From assembly GCA_024742485.1 (NCBI GenBank), contig JANSYK010000001.1:1426001-1490000 (forward strand): a stretch of DNA of 64,000 nt, written 5' to 3'. Position numbers and translations under genes: made by a program. Positions 26,264-35,821 of the stretch are shown piece by piece. Numbering within the stretch: the first letter of the stretch is position 1; every line of letters begins with the position of its first letter. Origin of the DNA: Alphaproteobacteria bacterium (GTDB taxonomy: Bacteria > Pseudomonadota > Alphaproteobacteria > Rhizobiales > Rhizobiaceae). The notes beneath the pieces are model-generated. The model was not told where the DNA came from, made no database searches, and saw only the letters and a program-made list of their open reading frames with translations.

Positions 26264-27091
26264 TCAGAGTGCGCAGTAGGCGAATCCTCTCTTCCCAACC
26301 AGCCGCGCATCCGGCGGCCGCTTTGCCTTCGTTGGTCGCTCAGTTGTTGTCACCAGCCTAATCGCTGCAAAAGGCCCCGTCCGCGCCCTGCTCTCCTCCA
26401 TGATCCGTTCGGCAAAGTCGGCCCAGCTCATCGCCTCGCTTCCTGCTGCGTGGAACACGCCATAATGTGATGCGTCTTCCTTTCCCAACAACTGTCTCGA
26501 CACCTGCAAGATAAAGTCGGCAAGGGCGAAGGCTGATGTGGGGTTTCCCAACTGGTCGCAGACGACGGCGATTTCGTTTTGCGTTTCTGACAGCTTCAAT
26601 ATCGTTGTATAGAAATTGCGACCAAACGGGCTGTATACCCAGGCGGTGCGCAGGATCACATGCCGTTTGTTTGCGGCGGCCACTGCACGCTCTCCCGCCA
26701 ATTTGCTGGCGCCGTACACATTGATGGGGTCCGGCACATCATCTTCGCGATAGGGGCGGCCGGCCTTGCCGGAAAAGACGTGATCCGTCGACAGATGAAT
26801 GACCGGCGCGCCGATTGCCTTGGCGGCCGCCGCCACGGCGCCGGCCCCTGCCCCATTGACCGCAAAAGCGATCTCCGGCTCGTCTTCGGCCCGGTCAACC
26901 GCTGTATAGGCCGCGGCAGACACGACGATGTCCGGCCTGTGGAATCTAATCGTCTGATCGATCGTGTTGGGCTTGAGGAGATCGAGTGCCGGCCGGCCAA
27001 TGGCTACAAGGTCGACATCGTCATGATCAGTCGCCCGCGCCTGCAGACACTGCGAAACCTGACCCTTCGTGCCGGTGACGAGGATCTTCAT
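26264..27091 (-). CDS. rfbD: dTDP-4-dehydrorhamnose reductase (C-terminus possibly truncated)
   Basis: RmlD reduces dTDP-4-dehydro-L-rhamnose to dTDP-L-rhamnose with NADPH. It has [16 protein letters not shown] (with Val-Ser replacing the commoner LG), [48 protein letters not shown] (Tyr/Lys) and [13 protein letters not shown]. The product is 275 residues, short of the usual 285-300. It ends soon after RPPDARL, the position of the RPxxSRLD motif, with an unlike tail ([10 protein letters not shown]). A frame two bases over continues as [20 protein letters not shown], which looks like a family C-terminus, so a recent frameshift is possible. Its start overlaps rfbB by ATGA. Confidence 0.9.
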   Translation of the reverse strand: MKILVTGTKGQVSQCLQARATDHDDVDLVAIGRPALDLLKPNTIDQTIRFHRPDIVVSAAAYTAVDRAEDEPEIAFAVNGAGAGAVAAAAKAIGAPVIHLSTDHVFSGKAGRPYREDDVPDPINVYGASKLAGERAVAAANKRHVILRTAWVYSPFGRNFYTTILKLSETQNEIAVVCDQLGNPTSAFALADFILQVSRQLLGKEDASHYGVFHAAGSEAMSWADFAERIMEESRARTGPFAAIRLVTTTERPTKAKRPPDARLVGKRGFAYCAL

Positions 27092-28161
27092 GGCGCACTC
27101 CCGGCAGGGTTACCCAGCCGCTCGCCGCGATAGGTCCGCGCTCGGATGGGTTGCCACCACCAGGCATTGTCCAGAAACCAGTCAATTGTTTTTTCCAATC
27201 CGGTTTCGAAACTTTCAACCGGTTCCCACCCCAGTTCCCGTTTCACCTTGTTCGCATCGATGGCATAACGACGATCGTGCCCCGGCCGGTCGGGAACAAA
27301 GGTGATCAGGGACCGATGGCTTTCCCCGTTTGCCCGGGGACGCCTTGCGTCCAGAACATCGCAAATCGCCTCCACAACCTGCAGATTGGTGTGCTCTTCA
27401 TTGCTGCCGATATTATAGCTTTCACCAACCGCCCCGCGCATCAGCACCGTGGCCAGGGCGCGGGCGTGATCCTCGACGTAAAGCCAATCACGCACATTCT
27501 CACCGCGGCCATAGACCGGCAGCGGCTGTTCTTGCAGCGCATTGAGAATGACAAGCGGAATCAGTTTCTCCGGAAACTGGAAAGGTCCGTAATTGTTCGA
27601 GCAATTGGACAGAACAACCGGCAGACTATAGGTCTGGCACCAGGCCCGCGCCAGGTGATCCGATGCCGCCTTCGAGGCGCTATAGGGTGATGACGGCGCA
27701 TAGGGCGTGTCTTCCGTGAAATAGCCACCGTCACCATAGGACAGTTCACCAAACACCTCGTCAGTCGAAACGTGATGGAAGCGAAACCGGTCTTTCTTCT
27801 GGTGTTCAAGAAGCTGCCAATGGGCACGCGCGGCGCTCAGCATGCGGTAGGTCCCAACGATATTGGTCTGAACAAACTGACCCGGCGCATCGATGGATCG
27901 GTCCACATGGGTTTCGGCTGCAAGATGCAGCACCGCATCAACCTGTTCATCCTGCATGATGTGCAAGACCTGCTCTTCGTCGCAGATATCCACCTTCAAA
28001 TGCTTGTAGTTCGAACGGTCCTCAATTGACCTCAGCGAATTGAGGTTGCCCGCATAGGTCAGCTTGTCGAGATTGATGACCGAATGCTGGGGGTCTGCAA
28101 CCAGGTGCCGGCACACGGCCGACCCGATAAATCCGGCTCCACCCGTCACGAGAATTCTCAT
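27088..28161 (-). CDS. rfbB: dTDP-glucose 4,6-dehydratase
   Basis: RmlB catalyses the NAD-dependent dehydration of dTDP-glucose to dTDP-4-keto-6-deoxyglucose, the second step to dTDP-L-rhamnose. Its signatures are clear: [43 protein letters not shown] (catalytic Thr, Asp, Glu), [12 protein letters not shown] (Tyr/Lys), [17 protein letters not shown] and [19 protein letters not shown], plus [15 protein letters not shown]. At 357 residues the length is standard. Its stop overlaps the rfbD start. The order rfbA-rfbC-rfbB-rfbD on the minus strand is a normal rmlACBD operon. Confidence 0.97.
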   Translation of the reverse strand: MRILVTGGAGFIGSAVCRHLVADPQHSVINLDKLTYAGNLNSLRSIEDRSNYKHLKVDICDEEQVLHIMQDEQVDAVLHLAAETHVDRSIDAPGQFVQTNIVGTYRMLSAARAHWQLLEHQKKDRFRFHHVSTDEVFGELSYGDGGYFTEDTPYAPSSPYSASKAASDHLARAWCQTYSLPVVLSNCSNNYGPFQFPEKLIPLVILNALQEQPLPVYGRGENVRDWLYVEDHARALATVLMRGAVGESYNIGSNEEHTNLQVVEAICDVLDARRPRANGESHRSLITFVPDRPGHDRRYAIDANKVKRELGWEPVESFETGLEKTIDWFLDNAWWWQPIRARTYRGERLGNPAGSAP

Positions 28162-28179
28162 CGGTGCCTCACGGTCTCT

Positions 28180-28734
28180 TCAAAACACATCTGCCCCGGC
28201 AAGGCCCGGTGCCTCACTATCCTTGTCGGACAGGATCATCTCCGCCAACTCCATCGGCCATTCAATATTGATCTGGCGATCATCGAAACGAACGCAGCGC
28301 TCGTGCTCCGGAGCTTGGTGCGCCGTCACCTTGTAGTTGACTTCTGTTTCGTCTTCGAGCGTCAGATATCCGTGGGCAAAGCCCTTGGGTATAAGAACCT
28401 GGTTCCATTTTTCAGCCGACAAAAGAACGGATTCCCATTGCCCAAACGTGGTCGATCCACGTCTGAGGTCGACGGCCACATCCCAGATGGAACCACGAGA
28501 AACACGCACCAGCTTGTCCTGGGCGTGTGGCGGCAATTGGTAGTGCAAGCCGCGCAGGGTGCCTCTGCTGGCCGAACTGGCGACATTGTCCTGCACAAAA
28601 TCGAGATCAATTCCTGCCGCTTTGAGGGCACCCTGATTGTAGGTCTCCGAAAAGAAACCGCGTTGATCGGCAAATCTTGTCGGAACGATCTCCACAAGAC
28701 CGTCAAGTGCCATCGGACGCAGTGTAATGCTCAT
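28180..28734 (-). CDS. rfbC: dTDP-4-dehydrorhamnose 3,5-epimerase
   Basis: RmlC inverts C3 and C5 of dTDP-4-keto-6-deoxyglucose to give the L-configured intermediate. This cupin enzyme of 184 residues shows [39 protein letters not shown] (with the catalytic His in RGLHYQ), [21 protein letters not shown] and [18 protein letters not shown], all diagnostic. The start overlaps the rfbA stop by ATGA, and the stop lies 18 bp before rfbB. No unusual feature is seen. Confidence 0.97.
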   Translation of the reverse strand: MSITLRPMALDGLVEIVPTRFADQRGFFSETYNQGALKAAGIDLDFVQDNVASSASRGTLRGLHYQLPPHAQDKLVRVSRGSIWDVAVDLRRGSTTFGQWESVLLSAEKWNQVLIPKGFAHGYLTLEDETEVNYKVTAHQAPEHERCVRFDDRQINIEWPMELAEMILSDKDSEAPGLAGADVF

Positions 28735-29645
28735 GCGCGCTCACTCGCCACACGTCGGAGATAATCGGTATAGGGCGAGCTGTCCAACTGGTTCACCCAG
28801 TTCATGACATCTTCCGCGGCAAGCCATCCGTTTGACAGGCCGATTTCCTCCAGACACGCCATCTTGATTCCCTGCCGATGCTCGATGGTTCGCACAAAGG
28901 ACGATGCCTCGTGAAGACTGTCGTGTGTGCCCGTATCGAGCCAGGCAAATCCGCGCCCCAATTGGTGGACATGCAACTGGTCCCGCTCAAGATAGGCATT
29001 GTTGATCGCGGTGATTTCCAACTCGCCGCGGCTGGACGGTTCAATGGTCCGTGCAATATCCAGCACGTCATTGTCATAAAAATAGAGCCCGGTGACGGCC
29101 CAGTCCGATGCCGGGCTGGTCGGCTTTTCCGTGATGGACAGCGCCCGCTGGGTTTGTGGTTCAAACTCCACAACCCCATATTGTCCGGGATCGTCCACGC
29201 GGTAGGCAAAGATCGCGGCGCCGGTCCGCAATTCGGCAGCCTGTCGGCATAGTTGCGAGATTCCATGCCCGTAGAAAATATTGTCACCCAGGATCATTGC
29301 AACCGAGTCGTCACCAACAAACTCTCGACCGATGATAAAGGCCTCTGCCAATCCATTGGGCTGCTGCTGTTCAGCGTAGGCCAGGGAAACACCGAAGTGG
29401 TTACCGTCACCCAGGAGTTCCTCGAATCTTGGAAGATCGCGTGGTGTCGATATGATCAATATGTCGCGTATTCCGCCCAACATCAGCACGCTCAGCGGAT
29501 AATAGATCATCGGCTTGTCGTAAACGGGAAGCATCTGCTTGGAGACAGATCGCGTCAACGGGTACAGCCGTGATCCACTGCCGCCTGCCAGGACGATTCC
29601 CTTCAAATTGTCACCACGCGAACATCGCCCCTGTTCGTTGCCCAT
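28731..29645 (-). CDS. rfbA: Glucose-1-phosphate thymidylyltransferase
   Basis: RmlA joins dTTP and glucose 1-phosphate to dTDP-glucose, the first and usually feedback-regulated step. The core starts [39 protein letters not shown], followed by [13 protein letters not shown] (metal-binding Asp) and GLYFYDNDV. The length is 304 residues from the ATG at 29645. Most homologues begin directly at (M)KGIVLAGG, which here corresponds to a TTG at 29606, so the first 13 residues may not be translated; a GGAG lies just before the ATG and keeps it possible. It heads the rmlACBD operon, with the O-antigen-ligase-like gene 89 bp upstream on the same strand. Confidence 0.96.
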   Translation of the reverse strand: MGNEQGRCSRGDNLKGIVLAGGSGSRLYPLTRSVSKQMLPVYDKPMIYYPLSVLMLGGIRDILIISTPRDLPRFEELLGDGNHFGVSLAYAEQQQPNGLAEAFIIGREFVGDDSVAMILGDNIFYGHGISQLCRQAAELRTGAAIFAYRVDDPGQYGVVEFEPQTQRALSITEKPTSPASDWAVTGLYFYDNDVLDIARTIEPSSRGELEITAINNAYLERDQLHVHQLGRGFAWLDTGTHDSLHEASSFVRTIEHRQGIKMACLEEIGLSNGWLAAEDVMNWVNQLDSSPYTDYLRRVASERA

Positions 29646-29734
29646 ACTCCCGGCTCAGCGCAATGTTATCACAGCTGCCGGCACGGTAAATGCCCCAACC
29701 AAGGCGCAGAGCGGCAGCAAGACCGGGACCTGGA

Positions 29735-31207
29735 TTAATCGGATAGTCGATCCGGTTCGACCTCCCCCACCCCCGCCAACGCATTGCACACCACCACGAC
29801 CCCCAGAAACAACAACGTCGCCACGTCATGGTAGAACAGCAGATTGGTCATGCCGTAAAACCCATAGGCCAGCACGAGGCAAAGGACGCTGCCGAACACC
29901 AGGGGGCGGGTGTTCCAGAAAACGATCAGCGGCATGGCCAGCACCGCAATCAGGGACAAAAGGCCAAGCACGCCTGAGGCGACAAGATCGGTGAGATAGC
30001 CATTGTGCAGGTGCGTGTAGCCGAAAAACCGCTCCGCCACCTCGTCGGATTGTGCCTTGACGGCGGCGAGAACATTTTGCCGGCCGTGGCCGGTGAGCGG
30101 ATTGTCCAGGAAGGCACGCAGGCCGCCCTCATAGAGGACCAGCCGCGTCAGGATGCTGCTTTCGGCAACGCCGCCGCCAACCGGGTTCGACACCCGCTCG
30201 ACAATGAAATCGATGCGCTTGGCAATATAGGGATCATAGCGGGAAAAAACAGTGACAATCCCGGCCAGAACCACGATCAGCACCACCAGCCGGCCGAGCA
30301 TTTTGCCAAGGCCGAAATGCCGGTAGCCCATGATCAGCGCATAGAGCAGAGTGACGATACCGAAGGAGAGCAAGGGTCCGCGACTGCCGGATGTCAGCAT
30401 GACATAGACCGCCGCCAGGGCGCCCGCCATCAGCAGCCAGCGCATCCACCCGCGAAAAAACAGGGCGCCATGCAGGCACAAAAGGCCGGTGACGAGCCCG
30501 CCGAGCGCCAGGATCAGCGGATTGCCGCTGAGGCCGGCACGGTGCAGCTCCCATGAATAGGGGCTGGCGATGGTCACGATCAGTGCCGCGAGGATCGGCC
30601 CACAGGCCGCGCCCGCAAAAAAGAGTGCAGACCAGCCCGGCCTGGCGGCGCGGCGCAGGACAGGCAGCAAAGGCGCCACCAGCAGAAAGGGGCTGTTGGT
30701 CAGGAAAACCGAAAGACCGCTATTGCCACCCTGAATGGCGGCGTGGGTGAATGCAAAGGCGCCCATGATCAGGACATAGGCAGCAAACACGCCCACCAGC
30801 TTCAACTCGTCGCGTGTCATGCGGCGCGAACCGGGGTCGAAAAACCAATGCAGCAGAGCCACAAACCACATGCCTTCAAGCCAGACGGACCCACCGCTGC
30901 CAATGCCCGGAAAGAGCAAAAACAGAACAAAGATCGCCTTGCCCCAGCGCCGCGACGCCCCTTCATGGCTGCCATGGATGTAACGCCAGAAAAAACTGTT
31001 CAAGCTGGCTGACAGACCCACATTTCTCTCCGAATCGATCCTCGACAACGGGACGCTGCCCATACATGGCACACGAACCCCGATCGCGGCAAAACCGGTG
31101 ATATCAATGGCTGCACCGCGGGTAAACCGGACAGGCGCATATTGCGCACCGCCGGCATTACAGGACATGCCGCGTGCCACAGAACGCATCATGGCAATAG
31201 AATTCAT
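29735..31207 (-). CDS. O-antigen ligase/polymerase-like membrane protein (Wzy/WaaL family)
   Basis: A polytopic inner-membrane protein with about ten hydrophobic helices. The large periplasmic loop contains the Wzy_C motif: NPLTGHGRQN followed by THLHNGYLTDLVASGVLGLL, whose His is typical of lipid A-core:O-antigen ligases and polymerases. In a locus with an ABC exporter, a ligase role (WaaL) is more likely than polymerase. The frame begins at an ATG only 11 bp from the palindromic repeat at 31218-31487. The first 85 residues are polar with an odd composition, and hydrophobic sequence begins only at KAIFVLFLLFPG, so the real start may be later, for example the Met near residue 49. It lies upstream of rfbA and may be co-transcribed. 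Confidence 0.8.
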   Translation of the reverse strand: MNSIAMMRSVARGMSCNAGGAQYAPVRFTRGAAIDITGFAAIGVRVPCMGSVPLSRIDSERNVGLSASLNSFFWRYIHGSHEGASRRWGKAIFVLFLLFPGIGSGGSVWLEGMWFVALLHWFFDPGSRRMTRDELKLVGVFAAYVLIMGAFAFTHAAIQGGNSGLSVFLTNSPFLLVAPLLPVLRRAARPGWSALFFAGAACGPILAALIVTIASPYSWELHRAGLSGNPLILALGGLVTGLLCLHGALFFRGWMRWLLMAGALAAVYVMLTSGSRGPLLSFGIVTLLYALIMGYRHFGLGKMLGRLVVLIVVLAGIVTVFSRYDPYIAKRIDFIVERVSNPVGGGVAESSILTRLVLYEGGLRAFLDNPLTGHGRQNVLAAVKAQSDEVAERFFGYTHLHNGYLTDLVASGVLGLLSLIAVLAMPLIVFWNTRPLVFGSVLCLVLAYGFYGMTNLLFYHDVATLLFLGVVVVCNALAGVGEVEPDRLSD

Positions 31208-31217
31208 AATCGGTGAT

Positions 31218-31487
31218 TAATACCAACGGCCCTCAATATTGACCCATTTCGCCGGAGTGGATCTGGTTGACCGGCAAGGCGCGTTTCGGGCCGGAGTGCT
31301 ACGCACTCCAAGCGGAACGCAACGCTGTCCGGCGACCAGAGACGCCAGGCCTTTGGTGCCCCATAGCTGCTCGCCGGGTGCGTTGCGCCACGCCGTCCGA
31401 TGCGCTGCATCGCACGCCGTAACGCGCCTGCCCGGACAAACAGCTATGGGGCATGAAATAAGTCAATATTGAGGGCCGTTGGTATTA
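31218..31487. repeat. 270-bp palindromic repeat element with perfect 26-bp terminal inverted repeats
   Basis: Bases 31218-31243 are the exact reverse complement of 31462-31487 (26 of 26). Inside, 31357-31369 and 31441-31453 form a second perfect 13-bp inverted pair (TGCCCCATAGCTG and its complement). A third palindrome, GGAGTGC-TAC-GCACTCC, lies near 31295-31311, and a small GATGC/GCATC hairpin near 31410. No gene fits inside and no transposase is present. This nested-palindrome build is what is expected of a MITE or a rhizobial intergenic mosaic/palindromic element. I see no second copy in the window and no convincing target duplication. It sits between the ligase-like gene and the secreted-protein gene, and could also end transcription in both directions. 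Confidence 0.85.
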
Positions 31488-31534
31488 CCCCTCCCGACAA
31501 TCTGTGCCATGTTTGCGCATCGAAGGAGAGCTCC

Positions 31535-31918
31535 ATGAAAAAACTACAACGATTTCTGGTCGCAATGGTCCTGGCCATCGCCACACTCAGCGCCAGCCTG
31601 ACGCCATCCCATGCAGCCGAAGTGGTGATCGAACGGATCAACACCAACACCGTCATGCATGTCGGCCAGCGCTACTGGATCGACATTTCGGTAAAGACCA
31701 CGACCGAGGTCGAAATCACCCAGGCCTGCGTGATCTGGTCCGGCGCGGGCCCGTTCTGTTTCCCGGTGGTTCACGTTCAAAAGAACAAGAAGGTCCGCGT
31801 GTCGATCATCGCGCGCCAGCCGCGTGTCTATGACGTTCAGGTTTTCGTGAAATACAAATCCGGCGGCAAGGTCTACGAATCCAACAAGTCCAGCGTAAAG
31901 GTCACGGTCGAAGGCTGA
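31535..31918 (+). CDS. Small secreted protein of unknown function
   Basis: A 127-residue protein with a clear Sec signal peptide: MKKLQRFLVAMVLAIATLSA followed by a likely cleavage site in PSHAAEV. The mature part of about 100 residues is rich in Val, Lys and Thr with alternating hydrophobics (VMHVGQRYWIDISVKTTTEV, VYDVQVFVKYKSGGKVYES), as in a single Ig-like beta-sandwich. It contains two cysteines that may pair. I chose the ATG at 31535 because AAGGAGAG lies eight bases upstream. No named family is recognised. It is monocistronic, starting 48 bp after the palindromic element, and faces the LysR gene convergently. Confidence 0.75.
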   Translation: MKKLQRFLVAMVLAIATLSASLTPSHAAEVVIERINTNTVMHVGQRYWIDISVKTTTEVEITQACVIWSGAGPFCFPVVHVQKNKKVRVSIIARQPRVYDVQVFVKYKSGGKVYESNKSSVKVTVEG

Positions 31919-31943
31919 GGTCTGATCAGCCCGGGGACAGTCC

Positions 31944-32846
31944 CTATCGCGCAAGCACTTCGGATAGCCAGTCGCAAAACAGCAGAACCTCCGGTTTGTG
32001 TTGGCTGTCCGGTCGACGGATAAGGTAATGCCCCTGCCGGGTCTCCAGTGCCGCCTCGACCGGGCGCACGAGACGCCCTGAGCGCAGATAGGGTGCGGCG
32101 AAGGCGTCCAGAACCAGCACTGCGCCGGCGCCAGCGGCCGCGTAATCGAGCGCAACAAGCGATGTGTCTGACTTGACGGTCGCTGAAGCTACTGCCGCGT
32201 CAACACCTTCCTGTTTCAGCAGATCGTTCCACAGGCTCTCGCAGCCCATGATCTGGATGATTTCACCGGCGCAGAGCGCGTCCAGTGTCGGCGCTGATCC
32301 GAGTCTGTCCGCGTAGTCCGGGCTGCAGACAATGATCGATTTTTCAACGCTGATCTTTTCCGGCTGACCGGACTGCACCGGCAAGTCTGTCCAGTGACCA
32401 TCGCCGTACCGGATGTCGATATCGAGTGCGTCCCGGTTAAGTCCGTCACCCCATATCGTTGTGCACAATTGCAGATCAATGGCCGGATAACGGCGGTGAA
32501 ATTCCGGTAGAAGCGGGGTCAGAACCAGCGCGGCGTAGGAGATCGGCAATCGAATGCGCAAGGTTCGCTCGCCCAGTGATCCGAAGATGCCCGTGGTTGC
32601 AACGGACAGGTCCTCGAACGCCCGGCGCACCGCCGGCAGATAGGCTGCCCCCATATCCGAGAGCCGCACGCCGCGCGGCAGCCGCTCGAACAGGCCGAAA
32701 CCCAGCCGCTTTTCCAGCGACCGGATCTGATGGCTGACGGATGCGGCCGTCATGTTCAGCTCGCTGGCGGCCGCGGCAAAACTGGAATGCCGGGCCGCCG
32801 CCTCAAAGGCGCGAAGCCAGGCAACAGGCGGAAGCTGGTAGCCCAT
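31944..32846 (-). CDS. LysR-family transcriptional regulator (GcvA-like)
   Basis: A transcription regulator of 300 residues. The N-terminal winged helix-turn-helix is clear: LPPVAWLRAFEAAARHSSFAAAASELNMTAASVSHQIRSLEKRLG, with the W and H-Q features of the GcvA/AmpR branch. The C-terminal half is a periplasmic-binding-protein-like effector domain (IRLPISYAALVLTPLLPEFH). I chose the start at MGYQLPP; the open frame extends 54 codons upstream into the divergent promoter region without family similarity. It is divergent from the GMC oxidoreductase/dehydratase operon 229 bp away, and probably controls that operon in response to a substrate or intermediate, which is the usual LysR arrangement. Confidence 0.88.
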   Translation of the reverse strand: MGYQLPPVAWLRAFEAAARHSSFAAAASELNMTAASVSHQIRSLEKRLGFGLFERLPRGVRLSDMGAAYLPAVRRAFEDLSVATTGIFGSLGERTLRIRLPISYAALVLTPLLPEFHRRYPAIDLQLCTTIWGDGLNRDALDIDIRYGDGHWTDLPVQSGQPEKISVEKSIIVCSPDYADRLGSAPTLDALCAGEIIQIMGCESLWNDLLKQEGVDAAVASATVKSDTSLVALDYAAAGAGAVLVLDAFAAPYLRSGRLVRPVEAALETRQGHYLIRRPDSQHKPEVLLFCDWLSEVLAR

Positions 32847-33075
32847 CACATTATCCGATCGACAAATATTTTTGGGTCTAAGGCCGATAATGCTTCGTTT
32901 GCACTGTGTCAACGCCCCGTCAAGACTGCCGATCAGAGCGGAAGCGTTCACAGGAGCGAGGGAGGATTCGGTGGAGTTGGCAATTTCCGACGACGTCACC
33001 AAAATCAAGGGTCGGCGGTGTTGTCACGCACCGGGCAAGGCGTGAATCGGCTTCACACACAACGGCTCTGTTGCC

Positions 33076-34701
33076 ATGCCCGCAAGTTATGATTTCATAG
33101 TCGTCGGAGCGGGCTCGGCCGGCTGTGTCCTGGCAAACCGGCTGAGCGAATGCGGCAAATACACCGTGTTGCTCGTCGAAGCCGGCGGATCGGACAAAAA
33201 ACTGCGCATCCGGGTTCCGATCGGCTATGGCTTCACCTATGCCGATCCCAGCGTGAACTGGATGTTTCATGCCCAGCCCGATCCCGGCCTGGCCGACCGG
33301 ACCGTCTATTGGCCACGCGGGAAGGTAATTGGCGGTTCAAGCTCGATCAATGCAATGGTCTATTGTCGTGGTCTTCCGCAGGATTTTGACGATTGGCAGG
33401 CGGCGGGCGCAGAGGGCTGGGACTGGGCATCTGTGCACCCGGTTTATGAGCGAACAGAAACCAAGGCCCGATACAGTGACGGCAAGCGGCAGTTGAAGGG
33501 CGACGGCCCGCTCTGGGTCACCGATGAGACCCACCAGGCTCACCCCGTATCGGGCGAATTCCTCAAGGCTGCGCGGGAGGCCGGCTGGCCGATGACCGTC
33601 GATCTCAACGGAGCGAAGTGCGAAGGGCTCGGCATTTATCACAACACGACCCGCAAGGGGTGGCGCTGTTCGTCAGCCGATGCCTTCCTGCGCCCTGCCC
33701 TCAAGCGTGGCAATCTGAATCTCATCAGCCATGCCACCGTCGAGGCGCTGACCTTCGAGGGCCGAAGGGCCACCGGGATTGTTCATCGCCGAAATGGCCG
33801 TCGGCAAACCATCAAGGCCAATCGCGAAGTGATTGTCTGCGCCGGCGCGGTCAACTCGCCACAATTGTTGCAGCTCTCCGGTCTCGGTCCGCATGCGGTT
33901 CTGCAGCAGGCCGGTATCGAGACGCGCCAGGATATGCCGGAGGTTGGCGGCGGCCTGCAGGATCACCTGGCGATCACCTATCATTATGATTCCACCGTGC
34001 CGACGCTGAACAATCAGCTCAGTCCGCTGACGGGACGCATGGCCGCCGCCATGAAATATCTTTTCACCCGGCGCGGCATGTTGAGCCTCGGGATCAATCA
34101 ATGCGGCGGTTTCATGCGCTCGACACCGGATTCACCCCGCGCCGACATGCAGATTTACTGCAATCCGGCGACCTACTCGACTGGCGACGGTTCGTCACCA
34201 CAGCTTGATCCCGAACCGGGCTTCATCCTGTCCTTCCAGCCCTGCCGGCCTACCAGCCGCGGACGCATCGACATCACATCATCGGATATCGATACACCAC
34301 CGGCCATCAAGCCGAACTCCCTGTCAACCAACGCCGACTGCGATGCGGTCCTGCGTGGCGGCCGCTTGCTGCGGCAACTGATCGAGACCCCGACCATGAA
34401 CCGCCTGATCAAGCGGGCGCGACAAGCCGATCCCACCACACTGGACGATGAGGAGATGCTCGACGATTTCCGGCAAAAGGCGTCTACCGTCTATCACCCC
34501 ACATCCACCTGCCGGATGGGAAGGGACGGAAAGTCCGCCGTCCTTGATGCGCGGCTGCGTGTGCATGGCATTGGCGGGCTGCGTGTTGTTGATGCCTCGG
34601 CATTTCCAACGATCACCTCCGGCAACACCAACGCGCCCACCATCATGCTGGCCCAAAGGGGCAGCGACATGATCCTGGAGGATATGCGGCACGATGGATA
34701 A
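33076..34701 (+). CDS. GMC-family FAD oxidoreductase (choline dehydrogenase-like)
   Basis: A flavin-dependent alcohol dehydrogenase/oxidase of 541 residues. It begins MPASYDFIVVGAGSAGCVLANRLSE (ADP-binding fold), continues with VEAGG, then WPRGKVIGGSSSINAMVYCRG (GMC signature 1), and VIVCAGAVNSPQLLQLSGLG (signature 2). Near the C-terminus VYHPTSTCRMG contributes the catalytic His region, and VVDASAFPTITSGNTNAPTIM is the conserved end. It is the first gene of an operon with two enolase-superfamily proteins and a beta-hydroxyacid dehydrogenase, so it probably oxidises a polyol or sugar to an aldonic acid precursor. The 3' end overlaps the next gene by 8 bp. Substrate is unknown. Confidence 0.92.
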   Translation: MPASYDFIVVGAGSAGCVLANRLSECGKYTVLLVEAGGSDKKLRIRVPIGYGFTYADPSVNWMFHAQPDPGLADRTVYWPRGKVIGGSSSINAMVYCRGLPQDFDDWQAAGAEGWDWASVHPVYERTETKARYSDGKRQLKGDGPLWVTDETHQAHPVSGEFLKAAREAGWPMTVDLNGAKCEGLGIYHNTTRKGWRCSSADAFLRPALKRGNLNLISHATVEALTFEGRRATGIVHRRNGRRQTIKANREVIVCAGAVNSPQLLQLSGLGPHAVLQQAGIETRQDMPEVGGGLQDHLAITYHYDSTVPTLNNQLSPLTGRMAAAMKYLFTRRGMLSLGINQCGGFMRSTPDSPRADMQIYCNPATYSTGDGSSPQLDPEPGFILSFQPCRPTSRGRIDITSSDIDTPPAIKPNSLSTNADCDAVLRGGRLLRQLIETPTMNRLIKRARQADPTTLDDEEMLDDFRQKASTVYHPTSTCRMGRDGKSAVLDARLRVHGIGGLRVVDASAFPTITSGNTNAPTIMLAQRGSDMILEDMRHDG

Positions 34702-35821
34702 CAGCCCGGCACAGATCACGGCGCTCGAAACCTTCGGCAATGAATTTGTCGGCTTTGTCCGGGTAACGACCCGGGACGGCAAGACCGGCTGGGGCCAGAT
34801 GTCGACCTATCATGCGGATATCACCGCTTTGGTGTTTCACCGGCAGGTCGCACCATGGGCACTCGGCCAGGACGCGATGAATATTGATGATCTCGTCGAT
34901 CGCATCGTGGAAAGGGAACACAAGTTTCCGGGCTCCTACCTCCGGCGCGCGATCAGCGGTCTTGATACAGCCCTGTGGGATTGGCGCGGCAAGAGGGAGG
35001 GAAAACCGGTCTGCGCGCTGATCGGCGGAACGCCGGGACCGTTGCGGGCCTATGCATCCAGCATGCGCCGCGACATTGCGCCCGAGGATGACGCCAGACG
35101 GCTAGCCGACCTGCAGGATCGTTTCGGTTTTGATGCCTTCAAGTTCCGGATCGCCAGTGAATGTGGACATGATGTGGATGAATGGCCTGGACGCACCGAG
35201 GCGATTGTCCCGGCCATGCAAAAAGCCCTCGATCGGGGGGCCGCGCTGCTGGTGGACGCCAATAGCGGGTACTCCCCCGACAAGGCCATCGAAACCGGCA
35301 AGTTTCTTCAGGAGCACGGCATCTGCCACTTCGAAGAGCCCTGCCCCTACTGGAACCTTGAAGACACGAAACGGGTTGCCGACGCGCTTGATCTGGCCGT
35401 CACCGGCGGCGAGCAGGATTGCGACCTGCAAATCTGGAGGCGGATGATCGACATGCGGGCGGTCGACGTGGTTCAGCCGGACCTGTGCTACATCGGTGGC
35501 CTCACACGCGCCCTGCGCGTGGCCCGCATGGCCGAGACCGCCGGCATGCCCTGCACGCCGCACTCGGCCAATCTGTCAATGGTGACCATGTTTACGATGC
35601 ACTTTCTCCGGGTCATCGGAAATGCCGGTCCCTATCTGGAATTGTCGATCGAGGGACCGGACTATTATCCCTGGCAGCAGAACCTGTTTCTGGATGATCC
35701 GTTTGCGGTGACGGATGGCCGGGTTAGAGTTCCCGATGCCCCCGGCTGGGGCGTGACGATCAATCCCGACTGGCTGAACAGCGCCGAATACCGGAAAACC
35801 GAACTGGATCAGATGCCATGA
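34694..35821 (+). CDS. Mandelate racemase/muconate lactonizing enzyme family protein (putative sugar-acid dehydratase), 375 aa
   Basis: An enolase-superfamily enzyme that uses Mg to abstract a proton alpha to a carboxylate. The expected elements are visible in order: AFKFRIA (the Lys position on strand 2), LLVDANSGYSP (first metal ligand Asp), CHFEEPCPYW (second ligand Glu), TGGEQD (third ligand Glu), VVQPDLCYIGG (Asp of the His-Asp dyad) and CTPHSANLS (catalytic His), which places it in the mandelate racemase subgroup. At 375 residues the length is normal. It is most likely an acid-sugar dehydratase or epimerase. It overlaps the GMC gene by 8 bp upstream and the next MR/MLE gene by 4 bp (ATGA) downstream, so the products act in one pathway. 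Confidence 0.9.
   Translation: MDNSPAQITALETFGNEFVGFVRVTTRDGKTGWGQMSTYHADITALVFHRQVAPWALGQDAMNIDDLVDRIVEREHKFPGSYLRRAISGLDTALWDWRGKREGKPVCALIGGTPGPLRAYASSMRRDIAPEDDARRLADLQDRFGFDAFKFRIASECGHDVDEWPGRTEAIVPAMQKALDRGAALLVDANSGYSPDKAIETGKFLQEHGICHFEEPCPYWNLEDTKRVADALDLAVTGGEQDCDLQIWRRMIDMRAVDVVQPDLCYIGGLTRALRVARMAETAGMPCTPHSANLSMVTMFTMHFLRVIGNAGPYLELSIEGPDYYPWQQNLFLDDPFAVTDGRVRVPDAPGWGVTINPDWLNSAEYRKTELDQMP

Noticed and set aside
28084-28764. Open frame of 226 codons opposite rfbC
   Set aside because: It is antisense to a textbook RmlC with intact motifs.
31218-31487. Insertion sequence in place of the palindromic element
   Set aside because: There is no transposase coding capacity and no clear flanking target duplication, so it is called a repeat rather than an IS.
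32847-33075. LysR-type operator between the LysR gene and the GMC operon
   Set aside because: Only a loose ATTATC...GATAAT pair spaced 28 bp apart is visible, without a clear T-N11-A core, so no site is called.
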